DNA of 5,072 nucleotides from an uncultured Collinsella sp. (GTDB lineage Bacteria; Actinomycetota; Coriobacteriia; Coriobacteriales; Coriobacteriaceae). Shown one piece after another: positions 1-5,072 of this stretch. The stretch lies in the NCBI GenBank assembly GCA_958453935.1, contig CAUDZT010000094.1:1-5072 (forward strand), given 5' to 3'. Numbering within the stretch: position 1 is the stretch's first letter; each line of letters opens with the position of its first letter. Under the pieces are notes generated by a model that was not told the DNA's origin, did not search any database, and was given only the letters and a program-made list of their open reading frames with translations. The translations under genes and the position numbers were made by a program.

Positions 1-22
1 GATGTGCTAGCGATGTGCTAGC
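1..22. repeat. 11-bp perfect tandem duplication at the xerD 3' end
   Basis: GATGTGCTAGC occurs twice, back to back. The xerD stop codon (TAG, 7-9 on the minus strand) is in the second copy read. Because 11 is not a multiple of 3, the two copies are read in different frames: the first gives LAH and the second gives the stop. The duplication therefore decides where the protein ends, after HPLAHR. It lies at the very edge of the window, so any further copies are unseen. Confidence 0.8.
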
Positions 23-948
23 GGATGCGCCGCCAGATAGACCTCGGTCAGTTGCGTTCGGTCGACATGCGTGTAGACCTGCGTGGTCGAAATATCGGCA
101 TGGCCCAAAATCTCCTGCAGCACACGCAGGTCGGCACCGCCCGCGAGCATGTGGGTGGCAAAGGAGTGGCGCAAGGTATGGGGATGGAGCCCCACCAGCC
201 CCACCTGACGCCCATACCGCTCGCATATCGCATGCACGGCCTGGCGCGACAGGCGACGTCCGTTCTTATTTAAAAAGACCGCCGAGGTCTCGGTTCCGCG
301 GGCATGGGCCGCCAAGCGAGAACGTCCCTCAGTTACATAGAGCGTCAGAGCTCGCGCCGCGCTTCCCACCAGTGGGGACAGGCGTTCCTTTGAGCCCTTA
401 CCGCGAACGAGTACAAAGCCATCGTCAATATGGATATCGCCCACATCGAGCCCCACCAACTCGCTCACACGCAAACCGCATCCGTAGAGCACTTCCAAGA
501 TGGCATGGTCGCGCAGTCCCATCTCGCCCTCGGGAAAATCTTGATCGAGCAGTGCCGAAACATCCTCCACCGATAGATACTCCGGCAAACGCTCAGCCTT
601 TTTAGGCAGGCGCAACACCGCCGTCGGGTTTTGGGCCACGGCCCCATCGCGCACCAAAAAGGCATGCAGGCCCTTCACGGCAGCAAGCGCACGCTCCACC
701 GAGGCGTCGGAATAGCCCCCATCGCGGCGATCGGCGACAAAGCCCTCCACGATCTGACGGGTCACCTCTTCAAAAGACACAATACCCGCCCGCTCCAGAT
801 AGGCGCAGTACGTCGTCAGGTCATGACGATAGGCCGCAATCGTGTTGCATGCCAAGCCCCGCTCGACCGCGAGGTAATCGAGATACTCCCCCGCCGCCAC
901 GGCGAGCGACGAGGGAGTAGCTTCGGTATGTTCCTTATTCGCCGGCAC
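7..948 (-). CDS. xerD: Tyrosine recombinase XerD (XerC/D family)
   Basis: Site-specific recombinase of the Xer type, which resolves chromosome dimers at dif with a partner recombinase and the FtsK translocase. It has 313 residues from the chosen GTG, close to the usual ~300. The N-terminal SAM-like core-binding domain spans about residues 14-110 and the catalytic domain about 120-305. The full catalytic set is visible: R160 (GCGLRVSEL), K184 (GKGSKER), H257 and R260 (HPHTLRHSFATH), H283 (LGHADISTT) and nucleophile Y292 (QVYTHV). The frame stays open to 1101, but those 51 codons lie inside pyrG and match no Xer sequence, so I place the start at GTG 948, 2 nt after the pyrG stop. No good Shine-Dalgarno is visible, which suggests translational coupling. 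The protein ends HPLAHR, near the family's usual HPRA end. XerD over XerC rests on pyrG linkage and overall resemblance. A XerC or a single-Xer system is possible. Confidence 0.88.
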   Translation of the reverse strand: MPANKEHTEATPSSLAVAAGEYLDYLAVERGLACNTIAAYRHDLTTYCAYLERAGIVSFEEVTRQIVEGFVADRRDGGYSDASVERALAAVKGLHAFLVRDGAVAQNPTAVLRLPKKAERLPEYLSVEDVSALLDQDFPEGEMGLRDHAILEVLYGCGLRVSELVGLDVGDIHIDDGFVLVRGKGSKERLSPLVGSAARALTLYVTEGRSRLAAHARGTETSAVFLNKNGRRLSRQAVHAICERYGRQVGLVGLHPHTLRHSFATHMLAGGADLRVLQEILGHADISTTQVYTHVDRTQLTEVYLAAHPLAHR

Positions 949-950
949 CC

Positions 951-2612
951 TTAGTCCGTAGCGAGGTTCATGGGCGTCACCTGCAGACGGTCGACACCCT
1001 CGTGCTGGCCAATCGAAGCGCGTACGAACTCGCGGAACAGCGGCTGCGGGTTGGTCGGGCGGCTCTTGAACTCGGGATGAGCCTGGGTTGCCACATACCA
1101 CGGATGCACGTCGCGCGGCAGCTCGACCATCTCGACCAGGCGCTCGTCAGGTGACAGACCCGAGATAACCAAACCGGCGTCCTCGAGCTGGTCGCGGAAG
1201 GCGTTGTTGAACTCAAAGCGGTGACGGTGACGCTCGTAGACGAGTTCCTCGCCATATGCCTCGCGAGCAAGGGTATCGGCAGCAAGCTTGCACGGATAGG
1301 CACCCAGACGCATGGTGCCGCCCTTCTCAGTCACGTCCTCCTGCGAGCTCATCAGGTCGATGACGCTATACGGGCCATCCGGATCGAACTCAGAGGAGCT
1401 GGCGCCGGCAAGGCCGACGACATTGCGGGCGAACTCGCACACGGCCACCTGCATACCCAGGCAAATGCCCAGATACGGAATCTTGTGCTCACGGGCAAAC
1501 TCGGCCGCGAGGATTTTGCCCTCCAGGGCGCGCTTGCCAAAGCCGCCGGGAACCAGGATGCCCGAGGCGTCGCCCAGAACCTCGGAGACATTCTGCTCGT
1601 CGAGGCTCTCGCCGTCGACCAGCTGGACGTCCACATGGCGATCGTAGAAGACGCCCGCATGGTGCAGGGCCTCGATAACCGACAGGTACGCATCGGGCAG
1701 CTGCGTGTACTTACCCACGACGGCGATCTTCACCTTGTCGGCGTGATGGTTGGCGTGATTCTGTTTGCGCAGGAACTCGTTCCACTCGCTCATGTCGCGC
1801 TCACGCGGATCCAGACCAAGGCGCTCGCAAATGCGCAGGTCAAAGTCCTGCTCGGCAAGCAGCTGCGGAACATCGTAAATGCTCGCGCAGTCCTCGTTGG
1901 TAAAGACGCAATCGGTGTCGACGTCGCAGAAGCTTGCGATCTTTCCGCGGATAGCGTCATCGATATGGTGGTCGGAGCGCAGCACGATGATATCGGGCTG
2001 GATGCCAAAGCTGCGGAGCTCCTTGACGGAATGCTGCGTGGGCTTGGTCTTGACCTCGTGGGCGGCGGCGATATAGGGAACGAGCGACACGTGGATGTAG
2101 CAGACGTTCTCGGGGCCGGCCTCCTTGCGGTACTGGCGGATGGCCTCGACAAACGGCTGCGACTCGATGTCGCCGATCGTGCCGCCCAGCTCGGTGATGA
2201 CCACATCGGAGCCGGTCTGCTCCTCAATGCGGCGGAACTTGTCCTTAATGGCATTGGTGACGTGAGGAATCACCTGCACGGTACCGCCCAAAAAGTCGCC
2301 GCGACGCTCGCGGGCGATTAGACTTTTGTAGATGGCACCGGTCGTAAAGTTGGAATCGCGGGTCAGGTTCTCATCAATAAAGCGCTCGTAATGACCCAGG
2401 TCCAGGTCGGACTCGTAACCATCCTCGGTTACAAAGACCTCACCATGCTGGAACGGGCTCATGGTACCGGGGTCGACGTTCAGATACGGGTCGGCCTTCT
2501 GCATCGTTACTTTGTAGCCACGCGACTTGAGCAGACGGCCCAGCGAGGCCGCGGTGATACCCTTGCCCAGGGACGAAACCACGCCGCCGGTTACGAACAC
2601 ATGCTTGGTCAT
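951..2612 (-). CDS. pyrG: CTP synthase (glutamine-hydrolysing)
   Basis: Cytosolic enzyme for the last step of de novo pyrimidine nucleotide synthesis: UTP + ATP + glutamine give CTP + ADP + phosphate + glutamate. It is 553 residues long, the normal size. The N-terminal synthetase domain (about 1-270) begins with the family's TKHVFVTGGVVSSLGKG P-loop (Lys17) and contains TELGGTIGDIESQPF (140-154). The C-terminal class I glutamine amidotransferase domain (about 293-535) has the nucleophile elbow GICLGMQ with Cys384, and His512/Glu514 in AHPEFKSRP. All three triad residues are present, so the enzyme should be active. The ATG at 2612 gives the conserved N-terminus directly. It is preceded by a weak AGGT Shine-Dalgarno about 8 nt upstream. 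The gene is separated from the winged-helix gene by a terminator, so it needs its own promoter in 2613-2730. It is followed 2 nt later by xerD, with which it is probably co-transcribed. Confidence 0.98.
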   Translation of the reverse strand: MTKHVFVTGGVVSSLGKGITAASLGRLLKSRGYKVTMQKADPYLNVDPGTMSPFQHGEVFVTEDGYESDLDLGHYERFIDENLTRDSNFTTGAIYKSLIARERRGDFLGGTVQVIPHVTNAIKDKFRRIEEQTGSDVVITELGGTIGDIESQPFVEAIRQYRKEAGPENVCYIHVSLVPYIAAAHEVKTKPTQHSVKELRSFGIQPDIIVLRSDHHIDDAIRGKIASFCDVDTDCVFTNEDCASIYDVPQLLAEQDFDLRICERLGLDPRERDMSEWNEFLRKQNHANHHADKVKIAVVGKYTQLPDAYLSVIEALHHAGVFYDRHVDVQLVDGESLDEQNVSEVLGDASGILVPGGFGKRALEGKILAAEFAREHKIPYLGICLGMQVAVCEFARNVVGLAGASSSEFDPDGPYSVIDLMSSQEDVTEKGGTMRLGAYPCKLAADTLAREAYGEELVYERHRHRFEFNNAFRDQLEDAGLVISGLSPDERLVEMVELPRDVHPWYVATQAHPEFKSRPTNPQPLFREFVRASIGQHEGVDRLQVTPMNLATD

Positions 2613-2644
2613 ATTGAGTTACCTGCGCTTCCCGTAGAAGTTGT

Positions 2645-2653
2645 TTATCCACA
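2645..2653 (+). promoter_or_regulatory. Consensus DnaA box in the pyrG leader
   Basis: TTATCCACA is an exact match to the DnaA-box consensus TTATNCACA. It lies 33 nt upstream of the pyrG start codon and just downstream of the best -10 candidate, where a bound protein could repress transcription. I noticed only this one copy, so an origin of replication is not indicated. A single 9-mer can occur by chance, and no DnaA role at pyrG is established for this group as far as I know. Confidence 0.35.
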
Positions 2654-2684
2654 TCTTACGGGTCTTCATTGTAATACTCGCGCC

Positions 2685-2697
2685 GCGGACCGTCCGC
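2685..2697. repeat. 13-bp palindrome in the pyrG promoter region
   Basis: This is a perfect inverted repeat, GCGGAC-C-GTCCGC, with a 1-nt centre. It overlaps the candidate -35 TTGCGG and sits in the spacer of the best pyrG promoter candidate. The form fits a binding site for a dimeric repressor. The 1-nt centre is too small for an RNA hairpin loop unless inner pairs open. The regulator is unknown. The winged-helix protein encoded just upstream is one candidate by proximity only. Confidence 0.4.
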
Positions 2698-2730
2698 AAT
2701 TTTTCTCGCGTGCGATTGCATTTCTCAATC

Positions 2731-2766
2731 TTGAAACAAAACGCCGCCCGGTTTCCCAGGCGGCGT
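2731..2766 (-). terminator. Intrinsic terminator after the winged-helix gene
   Basis: Read on the minus strand, ACGCCGCC pairs with GGCGGCGT. The stem then extends by one U-G wobble and two G-C pairs to a GAAA tetraloop, giving an 11-bp stem (2741-2766). The RNA continues UUUUGUUU past the stem (the first U closes it), which is the expected U-rich tail. The stem begins 24 nt after the winged-helix stop codon. On the plus strand the wobble becomes a C-A mismatch and there is no T-run, so it acts in the minus direction only. It separates this gene from pyrG. Confidence 0.88.
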
Positions 2767-2790
2767 CGCTATGGCAAGGGTTACATGCTG

Positions 2791-3129
2791 CTATCGATCA
2801 GCAACCTCGTCCTCAAGCATTTCTTGAACGAGCATGCCGGTACGGACGCCCTCAAGATACCACTCACCACGTTCGGTGAGGCAAATGCCATTTGCAAGCT
2901 GACCGCCGTCGTCGCTATAACGCGAGACGACATCAATCATACCTTCGGAATCCAAGCGATCGATTGCGGCGCGGGCACGATACGGCGAAACCCCCACGCG
3001 CTCGGCAAGCGTTTTGCGCGAGAAACCATACGGCCCGCCATTGTCTTCGGTTTGCTGGTCGATCTCCATCAACACCAGCACCTCGACACGCTTCATATCG
3101 TTAACACTCGCACGACCCTTGCCCGCCAT
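2791..3129 (-). CDS. Small winged-helix DNA-binding protein, putative regulator
   Basis: A 112-residue soluble protein with no signal peptide or membrane segment. An N-terminal helix (about 9-26, MKRVEVLVLMEIDQQ) leads to a helix-turn-helix at about 36-65 (SRKTLAERVGVSPYRARAAI then DRLDSEGMIDV). A beta-wing follows (about 66-85, VVSRYSDDGGQLANGICLT) and then a C-terminal helix (86-110) that may serve in dimerisation. The pattern resembles MarR/PadR-type winged helices, but I cannot assign a named family or a ligand. The frame extends upstream to 3183. The ATG at 3129 is preferred because GAGGAGG (3135-3141) sits 5 nt before it, and the upstream 18 residues are not needed for the fold. The gene is flanked by terminators, so it is its own unit. 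It may bind sites near its own promoter and pyrG, but that is inference. Confidence 0.85.
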   Translation of the reverse strand: MAGKGRASVNDMKRVEVLVLMEIDQQTEDNGGPYGFSRKTLAERVGVSPYRARAAIDRLDSEGMIDVVSRYSDDGGQLANGICLTERGEWYLEGVRTGMLVQEMLEDEVADR

Positions 3130-3254
3130 AGCAGCCTCCTCAAACCGAGCACGAGCATCTAACGCGCCGTGCGCGACCGACACACCTCACGATGGCAGGT
3201 AATATCCATCATGCGGCATCCCGCTAAGGATGAAACAGTTACGGTTATTGTATA
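3130..3254 (-). promoter_or_regulatory. Promoter candidate and long leader of the winged-helix gene
   Basis: The only clear -10-like box upstream of the gene is TATACAAT (3247-3254), which can be read as TATACA or TACAAT. No good -35 lies at 16-18 nt. TTTACC (3277-3282) is too far away, and the position 17 nt upstream of TATACA is CTGCCT, which overlaps a 9-bp repeat. Such a promoter may depend on a regulator. The leader would be about 110 nt and contains small inverted repeats: GCGG-CATC-CCGC (3213-3224) framed by ATCC/GGAT, and CGCGC-CGT-GCGCG (3163-3175). None matches a riboswitch I recognise. Confidence 0.35.
3135..3141 (-). promoter_or_regulatory. Strong Shine-Dalgarno fixing the winged-helix start
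   Basis: GAGGAGG on the minus strand is followed by a 5-nt spacer and then ATG at 3129. It is much stronger than anything before the upstream in-frame ATG at 3183. It decides the start codon and gives a 112-residue rather than a 130-residue protein. Confidence 0.85.
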
Positions 3255-3281
3255 CCGCTCAAATTGTTTCTAGGCAGGTAA
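3194..3281. repeat. 9-bp direct repeat GGCAGGTAA upstream of the winged-helix gene
   Basis: GGCAGGTAA occurs at 3194-3202 and again at 3273-3281 on the plus strand, 79 bp apart. The upstream copy covers the place a -35 would occupy for the TATACA box. An 8-nt match in the opposite orientation (TTACCTGC, 2619-2626) overlaps the pyrG ribosome-binding site. The pattern fits a shared operator, but the copies are short and were found after the fact. Confidence 0.4.
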
Positions 3282-3318
3282 ACAGCTATTTTTCGCCGAA
3301 ATAGACGCTTTATTGATC

Positions 3319-3351
3319 AAAAAGCCGTACCGGGCGCTAACCCGATACGGC
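3319..3351 (-). terminator. Intrinsic terminator after the DUF1846 gene
   Basis: On the minus strand GCCGTATCGGG pairs with CCCGGTACGGC over 11 bp, with one U-G wobble and a 6-nt loop (UUAGCG). Five U residues follow at once. The stem begins 34 nt after the DUF1846 stop codon. On the plus strand no T-run follows, so it works in the minus direction. Confidence 0.9.
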
Positions 3352-3385
3352 CAAAATACAATGCAATTACCGCGGTGCTTCAAGC

Positions 3386-4867
3386 TTAGCGATGGAAGAA
3401 ACCGCGGCGCTCAAACTTGGGCTCGCAGCACACGTTGATACCCAGTTTGCGCAGTACCGTCTCGTCCGTCGGCGAGATAATCACGCTAAAGAAGGCATCG
3501 CAACCGCGCAGCTGCTCCAGGCCCGAAAGGACGCGAGCGGCCGTCTCACTCGTGGCCGAGGTGATCGACAGCGCCATAAGCGTCTCGTCGGTGTGGAGGC
3601 GCGGGTTTTTGCTGCCCAGGAAATGCGTCTTGAGCTTGCTGATAGGCTCGATCGCCTCATCGCTAATGACCTCGAGCTCAAGGTCGACGCCCGAGACATG
3701 CTTGAGGGCGTTCATAATGAGCGAACTTGCGGCGCCCAGGCGCGTGGAGGTCTTACCGGTCACCACGGAGCCATCGGGCATGACCATGGCACCCACGGGA
3801 CCACCCGTCAGCTGCTCCCTGGTGAGGGCCGCCGAGCGCGCCGGTGAGTAGTTCTTATCGATGCCGGCTTTCTTCATAATAATCTTGAGACGGTCGACTT
3901 GCTCATCGCCCACGCCGGTACGGCGCACATTTTCGACCGCGGTAAAGTAGCGGCGGACGATCTCCATCTTGGAAGCGTCGCGGCAGGCATCGTCATCGGT
4001 GATGGCAAAGCCGACCATATTGACGCCCATGTCCGTAGGGCTCTGGTAGGGGCTCTTGCCCAGGATCTTTTCCATCAGGGCACGAACTACCGGGAAGGCC
4101 TCGACGTCGCGGTTGTAGTTGACCGTGGTCTTGTTGTAGGCCTCAAGGTGGAACGAATCGATGATATTGGCGTCGTCGAGGTCAGCCGTGGCGGCCTCGT
4201 AGGCAATATTGACCGGATGCGTCAGAGGAAGATTCCAGACCGGGAAGGTCTCGAATTTGGCATAGCCGGCGGCGGTACCGTGCTTATGCTCGTGATACAG
4301 CTGCGAGAGGCAAGTGGCGAGCTTGCCCGAGCCAGGGCCGGGCGCCGTCACGACGACGAGCGGACGGGTGGTCTCGACAAACTCGTTCTTGCCATAGCCG
4401 TCGTCGGACACGATCAGGTCGACGTCGTGCGGATAGCCCTCGATGGGATAGTGGAGCTTGGCGGGAATGCCGAGCGCGTTCAGGCGGTTGCGGAACACAT
4501 CGGCAGCGGGCTGGCCGGCGTACTGGGTGATGACCACGGCCGCGACAGCAAAGCCGTTGCCGCGGAACAGGTCAACCAGGCGCAGCACATCCTCGTCATA
4601 GGTAATGCCAAGGTCACCACGAGCCTTGTTTTTCTCGATGTGGTTCGCGTTAATCGCGATGATAACCTCAACATCGTCGGCGATGCTCTTGAGCATGCGG
4701 AACTTGCTGTCCGGTTCAAAGCCCGGCAGCACGCGGCTCGCATGATAGTCATCGAACAGCTTACCGCCAAACTCCAAATAGAGCTTGCCACCAAACTGCG
4801 AGATGCGCTCCTTAATGTGAGCAGCCTGCAGCTCGATATACTTCGCGTTGTCGAAACCCTGGCGCAT
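3386..4867 (-). CDS. DUF1846 / UPF0371 family protein, function unknown
   Basis: A soluble 493-residue protein, the typical full length of the UPF0371 (DUF1846) family, recognised from its sequence throughout. The N-terminus (MRQGFDNAKYIELQAAHIKE, then FGGKLYLEFGGKLFDDYHASRVLPGF) and the HPVNIAYEAATADLDD segment (217-232) look characteristic. Residues 174-182 form a glycine-rich, P-loop-like stretch (TAPGPGSGK) after a hydrophobic strand, which hints at phosphate or nucleotide binding. This is not a confirmed Walker A, since it departs from GxxxxGK[ST] by having Leu after the Lys. There is no signal peptide or membrane segment, so it is presumably cytosolic. The start ATG has GGGAG 6 nt upstream (4874-4878). 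The gene stands alone between its own promoter region and a strong terminator, so operon context gives no clue to its role. Structures of the family exist, but to my knowledge no firm biochemical function does. Confidence 0.93.
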   Translation of the reverse strand: MRQGFDNAKYIELQAAHIKERISQFGGKLYLEFGGKLFDDYHASRVLPGFEPDSKFRMLKSIADDVEVIIAINANHIEKNKARGDLGITYDEDVLRLVDLFRGNGFAVAAVVITQYAGQPAADVFRNRLNALGIPAKLHYPIEGYPHDVDLIVSDDGYGKNEFVETTRPLVVVTAPGPGSGKLATCLSQLYHEHKHGTAAGYAKFETFPVWNLPLTHPVNIAYEAATADLDDANIIDSFHLEAYNKTTVNYNRDVEAFPVVRALMEKILGKSPYQSPTDMGVNMVGFAITDDDACRDASKMEIVRRYFTAVENVRRTGVGDEQVDRLKIIMKKAGIDKNYSPARSAALTREQLTGGPVGAMVMPDGSVVTGKTSTRLGAASSLIMNALKHVSGVDLELEVISDEAIEPISKLKTHFLGSKNPRLHTDETLMALSITSATSETAARVLSGLEQLRGCDAFFSVIISPTDETVLRKLGINVCCEPKFERRGFFHR

Positions 4868-4908
4868 GTATGGCTCCCGTCCCGTTTCGTAAATTAAGTT
4901 CCTACGCG

Positions 4909-4914
4909 ATTATA
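4909..4914 (-). promoter_or_regulatory. -10 box of the DUF1846 gene
   Basis: There is a perfect TATAAT on the minus strand, 41 nt before the start codon. It would give a short leader of roughly 35 nt containing the GGGAG Shine-Dalgarno. The sequence 16-18 nt upstream is G-rich and has no TTGACA-like -35. The nearest TTGATG is about 29 nt away, too far. This suggests a strong -10 with a weak -35, or activator help. Confidence 0.55.
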
Positions 4915-5006
4915 ACGGAGCCTGCCCTCCCCGATGCCCAGGCCATCAACAGGCACCAACCAAACACGCCCACCGCAACCCACGGGGAACCGGGGTAGCT
5001 AATTTG

Positions 5007-5061
5007 GGACGGCGCTTTTTTGACTACCCCACGAACGGGGATAGTCAAAATAGCGCCGTCC
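5007..5061. repeat. Large near-perfect inverted repeat (55 nt)
   Basis: The left arm 5007-5030 pairs with the right arm 5037-5061 around the 6-nt loop ACGAAC. There are 23 base pairs, one T-T mismatch (5017/5051) and one bulged A (5041). The outer part is GGACGGCGCT/AGCGCCGTCC, the middle is AT-rich, and the inner part is GACTA-CCCC against GGGG-A-TAGTC. It is not a standard intrinsic terminator, because neither strand has a T-run after the outer stem. It could be a terminator of an unusual kind, a palindromic intergenic repeat or small MITE-like element, or a structured RNA. It lies 140 nt or more upstream of the DUF1846 start. The gene beyond 5072 is not visible. Confidence 0.75.
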
Positions 5062-5072
5062 AGGACGTACAA

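Larger units (their letters stand above)
2613..2704 (-). promoter_or_regulatory. pyrG promoter region and leader
   Basis: Because a terminator ends the preceding unit, the pyrG promoter must lie here. The best-spaced candidate on the minus strand is TTGCGG (2694-2699), a 17-nt spacer, then TATTAC (2671-2676). A shifted box, TACAAT, overlaps it but is 20 nt from the same -35. A second, weaker candidate is TTGAGA (2723-2728), 18 nt, then AAAAAT (2699-2704). Neither is close to consensus. The leader of roughly 50 nt for the first candidate carries a DnaA-box match and a 6-bp inverted repeat (2631-2636 with 2657-2662). No terminator-like attenuator with a T-run is visible. The GGG-start, CTP-sensed slippage arrangement known for Firmicutes pyrG is not evident either. 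Confidence 0.35.

Noticed and set aside
7..948. Phage integrase or integron integrase instead of a Xer protein
   Set aside because: Its length, the HPHTLRHSFATHML and LGHADISTTQVYTHV motifs, the HP-ended tail, the coupling to pyrG and the lack of att sites or phage genes all fit a chromosomal Xer recombinase.
949..1101. N-terminal extension of the xerD frame back to an ATG at 1101
   Set aside because: It overlaps the conserved end of pyrG by about 150 nt, and its 51 residues match no Xer sequence. The Xer core-binding domain begins only after 948.
1221..2321. Long plus-strand open frame (366 aa) opposite pyrG
   Set aside because: It lies fully antisense to an unmistakable CTP synthase. Its valine/alanine/aspartate-rich composition is typical of a complement-strand shadow in GC-rich DNA.
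2613..2730. Firmicutes-type pyrG attenuator with a GGG start and CTP-sensed slippage
   Set aside because: No GGG start follows the candidate -10 boxes, and no terminator hairpin with a U-run is present in the leader.
2641..3162. Plus-strand open frame across the pyrG leader, terminator and winged-helix gene
   Set aside because: It runs through a strong minus-strand terminator hairpin and the antisense of the winged-helix gene, and its protein shows no recognisable domain.
3130..3183. Earlier ATG (3183) for the winged-helix gene
   Set aside because: There is no Shine-Dalgarno before it, whereas GAGGAGG sits 5 nt before the ATG at 3129.
3899..4897. Long plus-strand open frame (332 aa) opposite the DUF1846 gene
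   Set aside because: It is antisense to a full-length conserved protein, with no family features and no convincing ribosome-binding site.
5007..5061. Calling the large hairpin a standard Rho-independent terminator
   Set aside because: Neither strand has a T-run after the outer stem. The runs of T or A lie inside the stem.

Overview
The window reads as ordinary chromosome from a moderately GC-rich (by eye, just under 60%) bacterium. The protein sequences and the pyrG-xerD linkage known from actinobacteria suggest the Actinomycetota, most likely a gut Coriobacteriia such as Collinsella. The genus is an inference from sequence feel, not from a search. All four protein-coding genes lie on the minus strand, so transcription runs from high to low coordinates.

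Layout in transcription order. (1) 4868-5072 is non-coding. It holds a large, nearly perfect hairpin (5007-5061) and a perfect TATAAT box. (2) 3386-4867 encodes a full-length DUF1846/UPF0371 protein of unknown function, closed by a strong intrinsic terminator (3319-3351). (3) 3130-3318 is a long leader and promoter region with a 9-bp direct repeat and small inverted repeats. (4) 2791-3129 encodes a 112-residue winged-helix DNA-binding protein, followed by a GAAA-loop terminator (2731-2766). (5) 2613-2730 is the pyrG control region, with candidate promoters, a 13-bp palindrome and a consensus DnaA box. (6) 951-2612 is pyrG (CTP synthase). (7) 7-948 is a XerD-type tyrosine recombinase that starts 2 nt after the pyrG stop and ends at the window edge inside an 11-bp tandem duplication.

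There are three transcription units: DUF1846 alone, the winged-helix gene alone, and pyrG-xerD as a tightly coupled pair. The pair joins CTP supply with chromosome-dimer resolution. M. tuberculosis has a similar pyrG-to-xerD neighbourhood that leads on to scpA/scpB, so chromosome-partition genes may follow beyond position 1.

I found no new defence, mobile or biosynthetic system. The points most worth a second look are the 5007-5061 hairpin with a competing arm, an 8-9 bp motif shared by the winged-helix upstream region and the pyrG ribosome-binding region (a candidate operator), and the single DnaA box in the pyrG leader.
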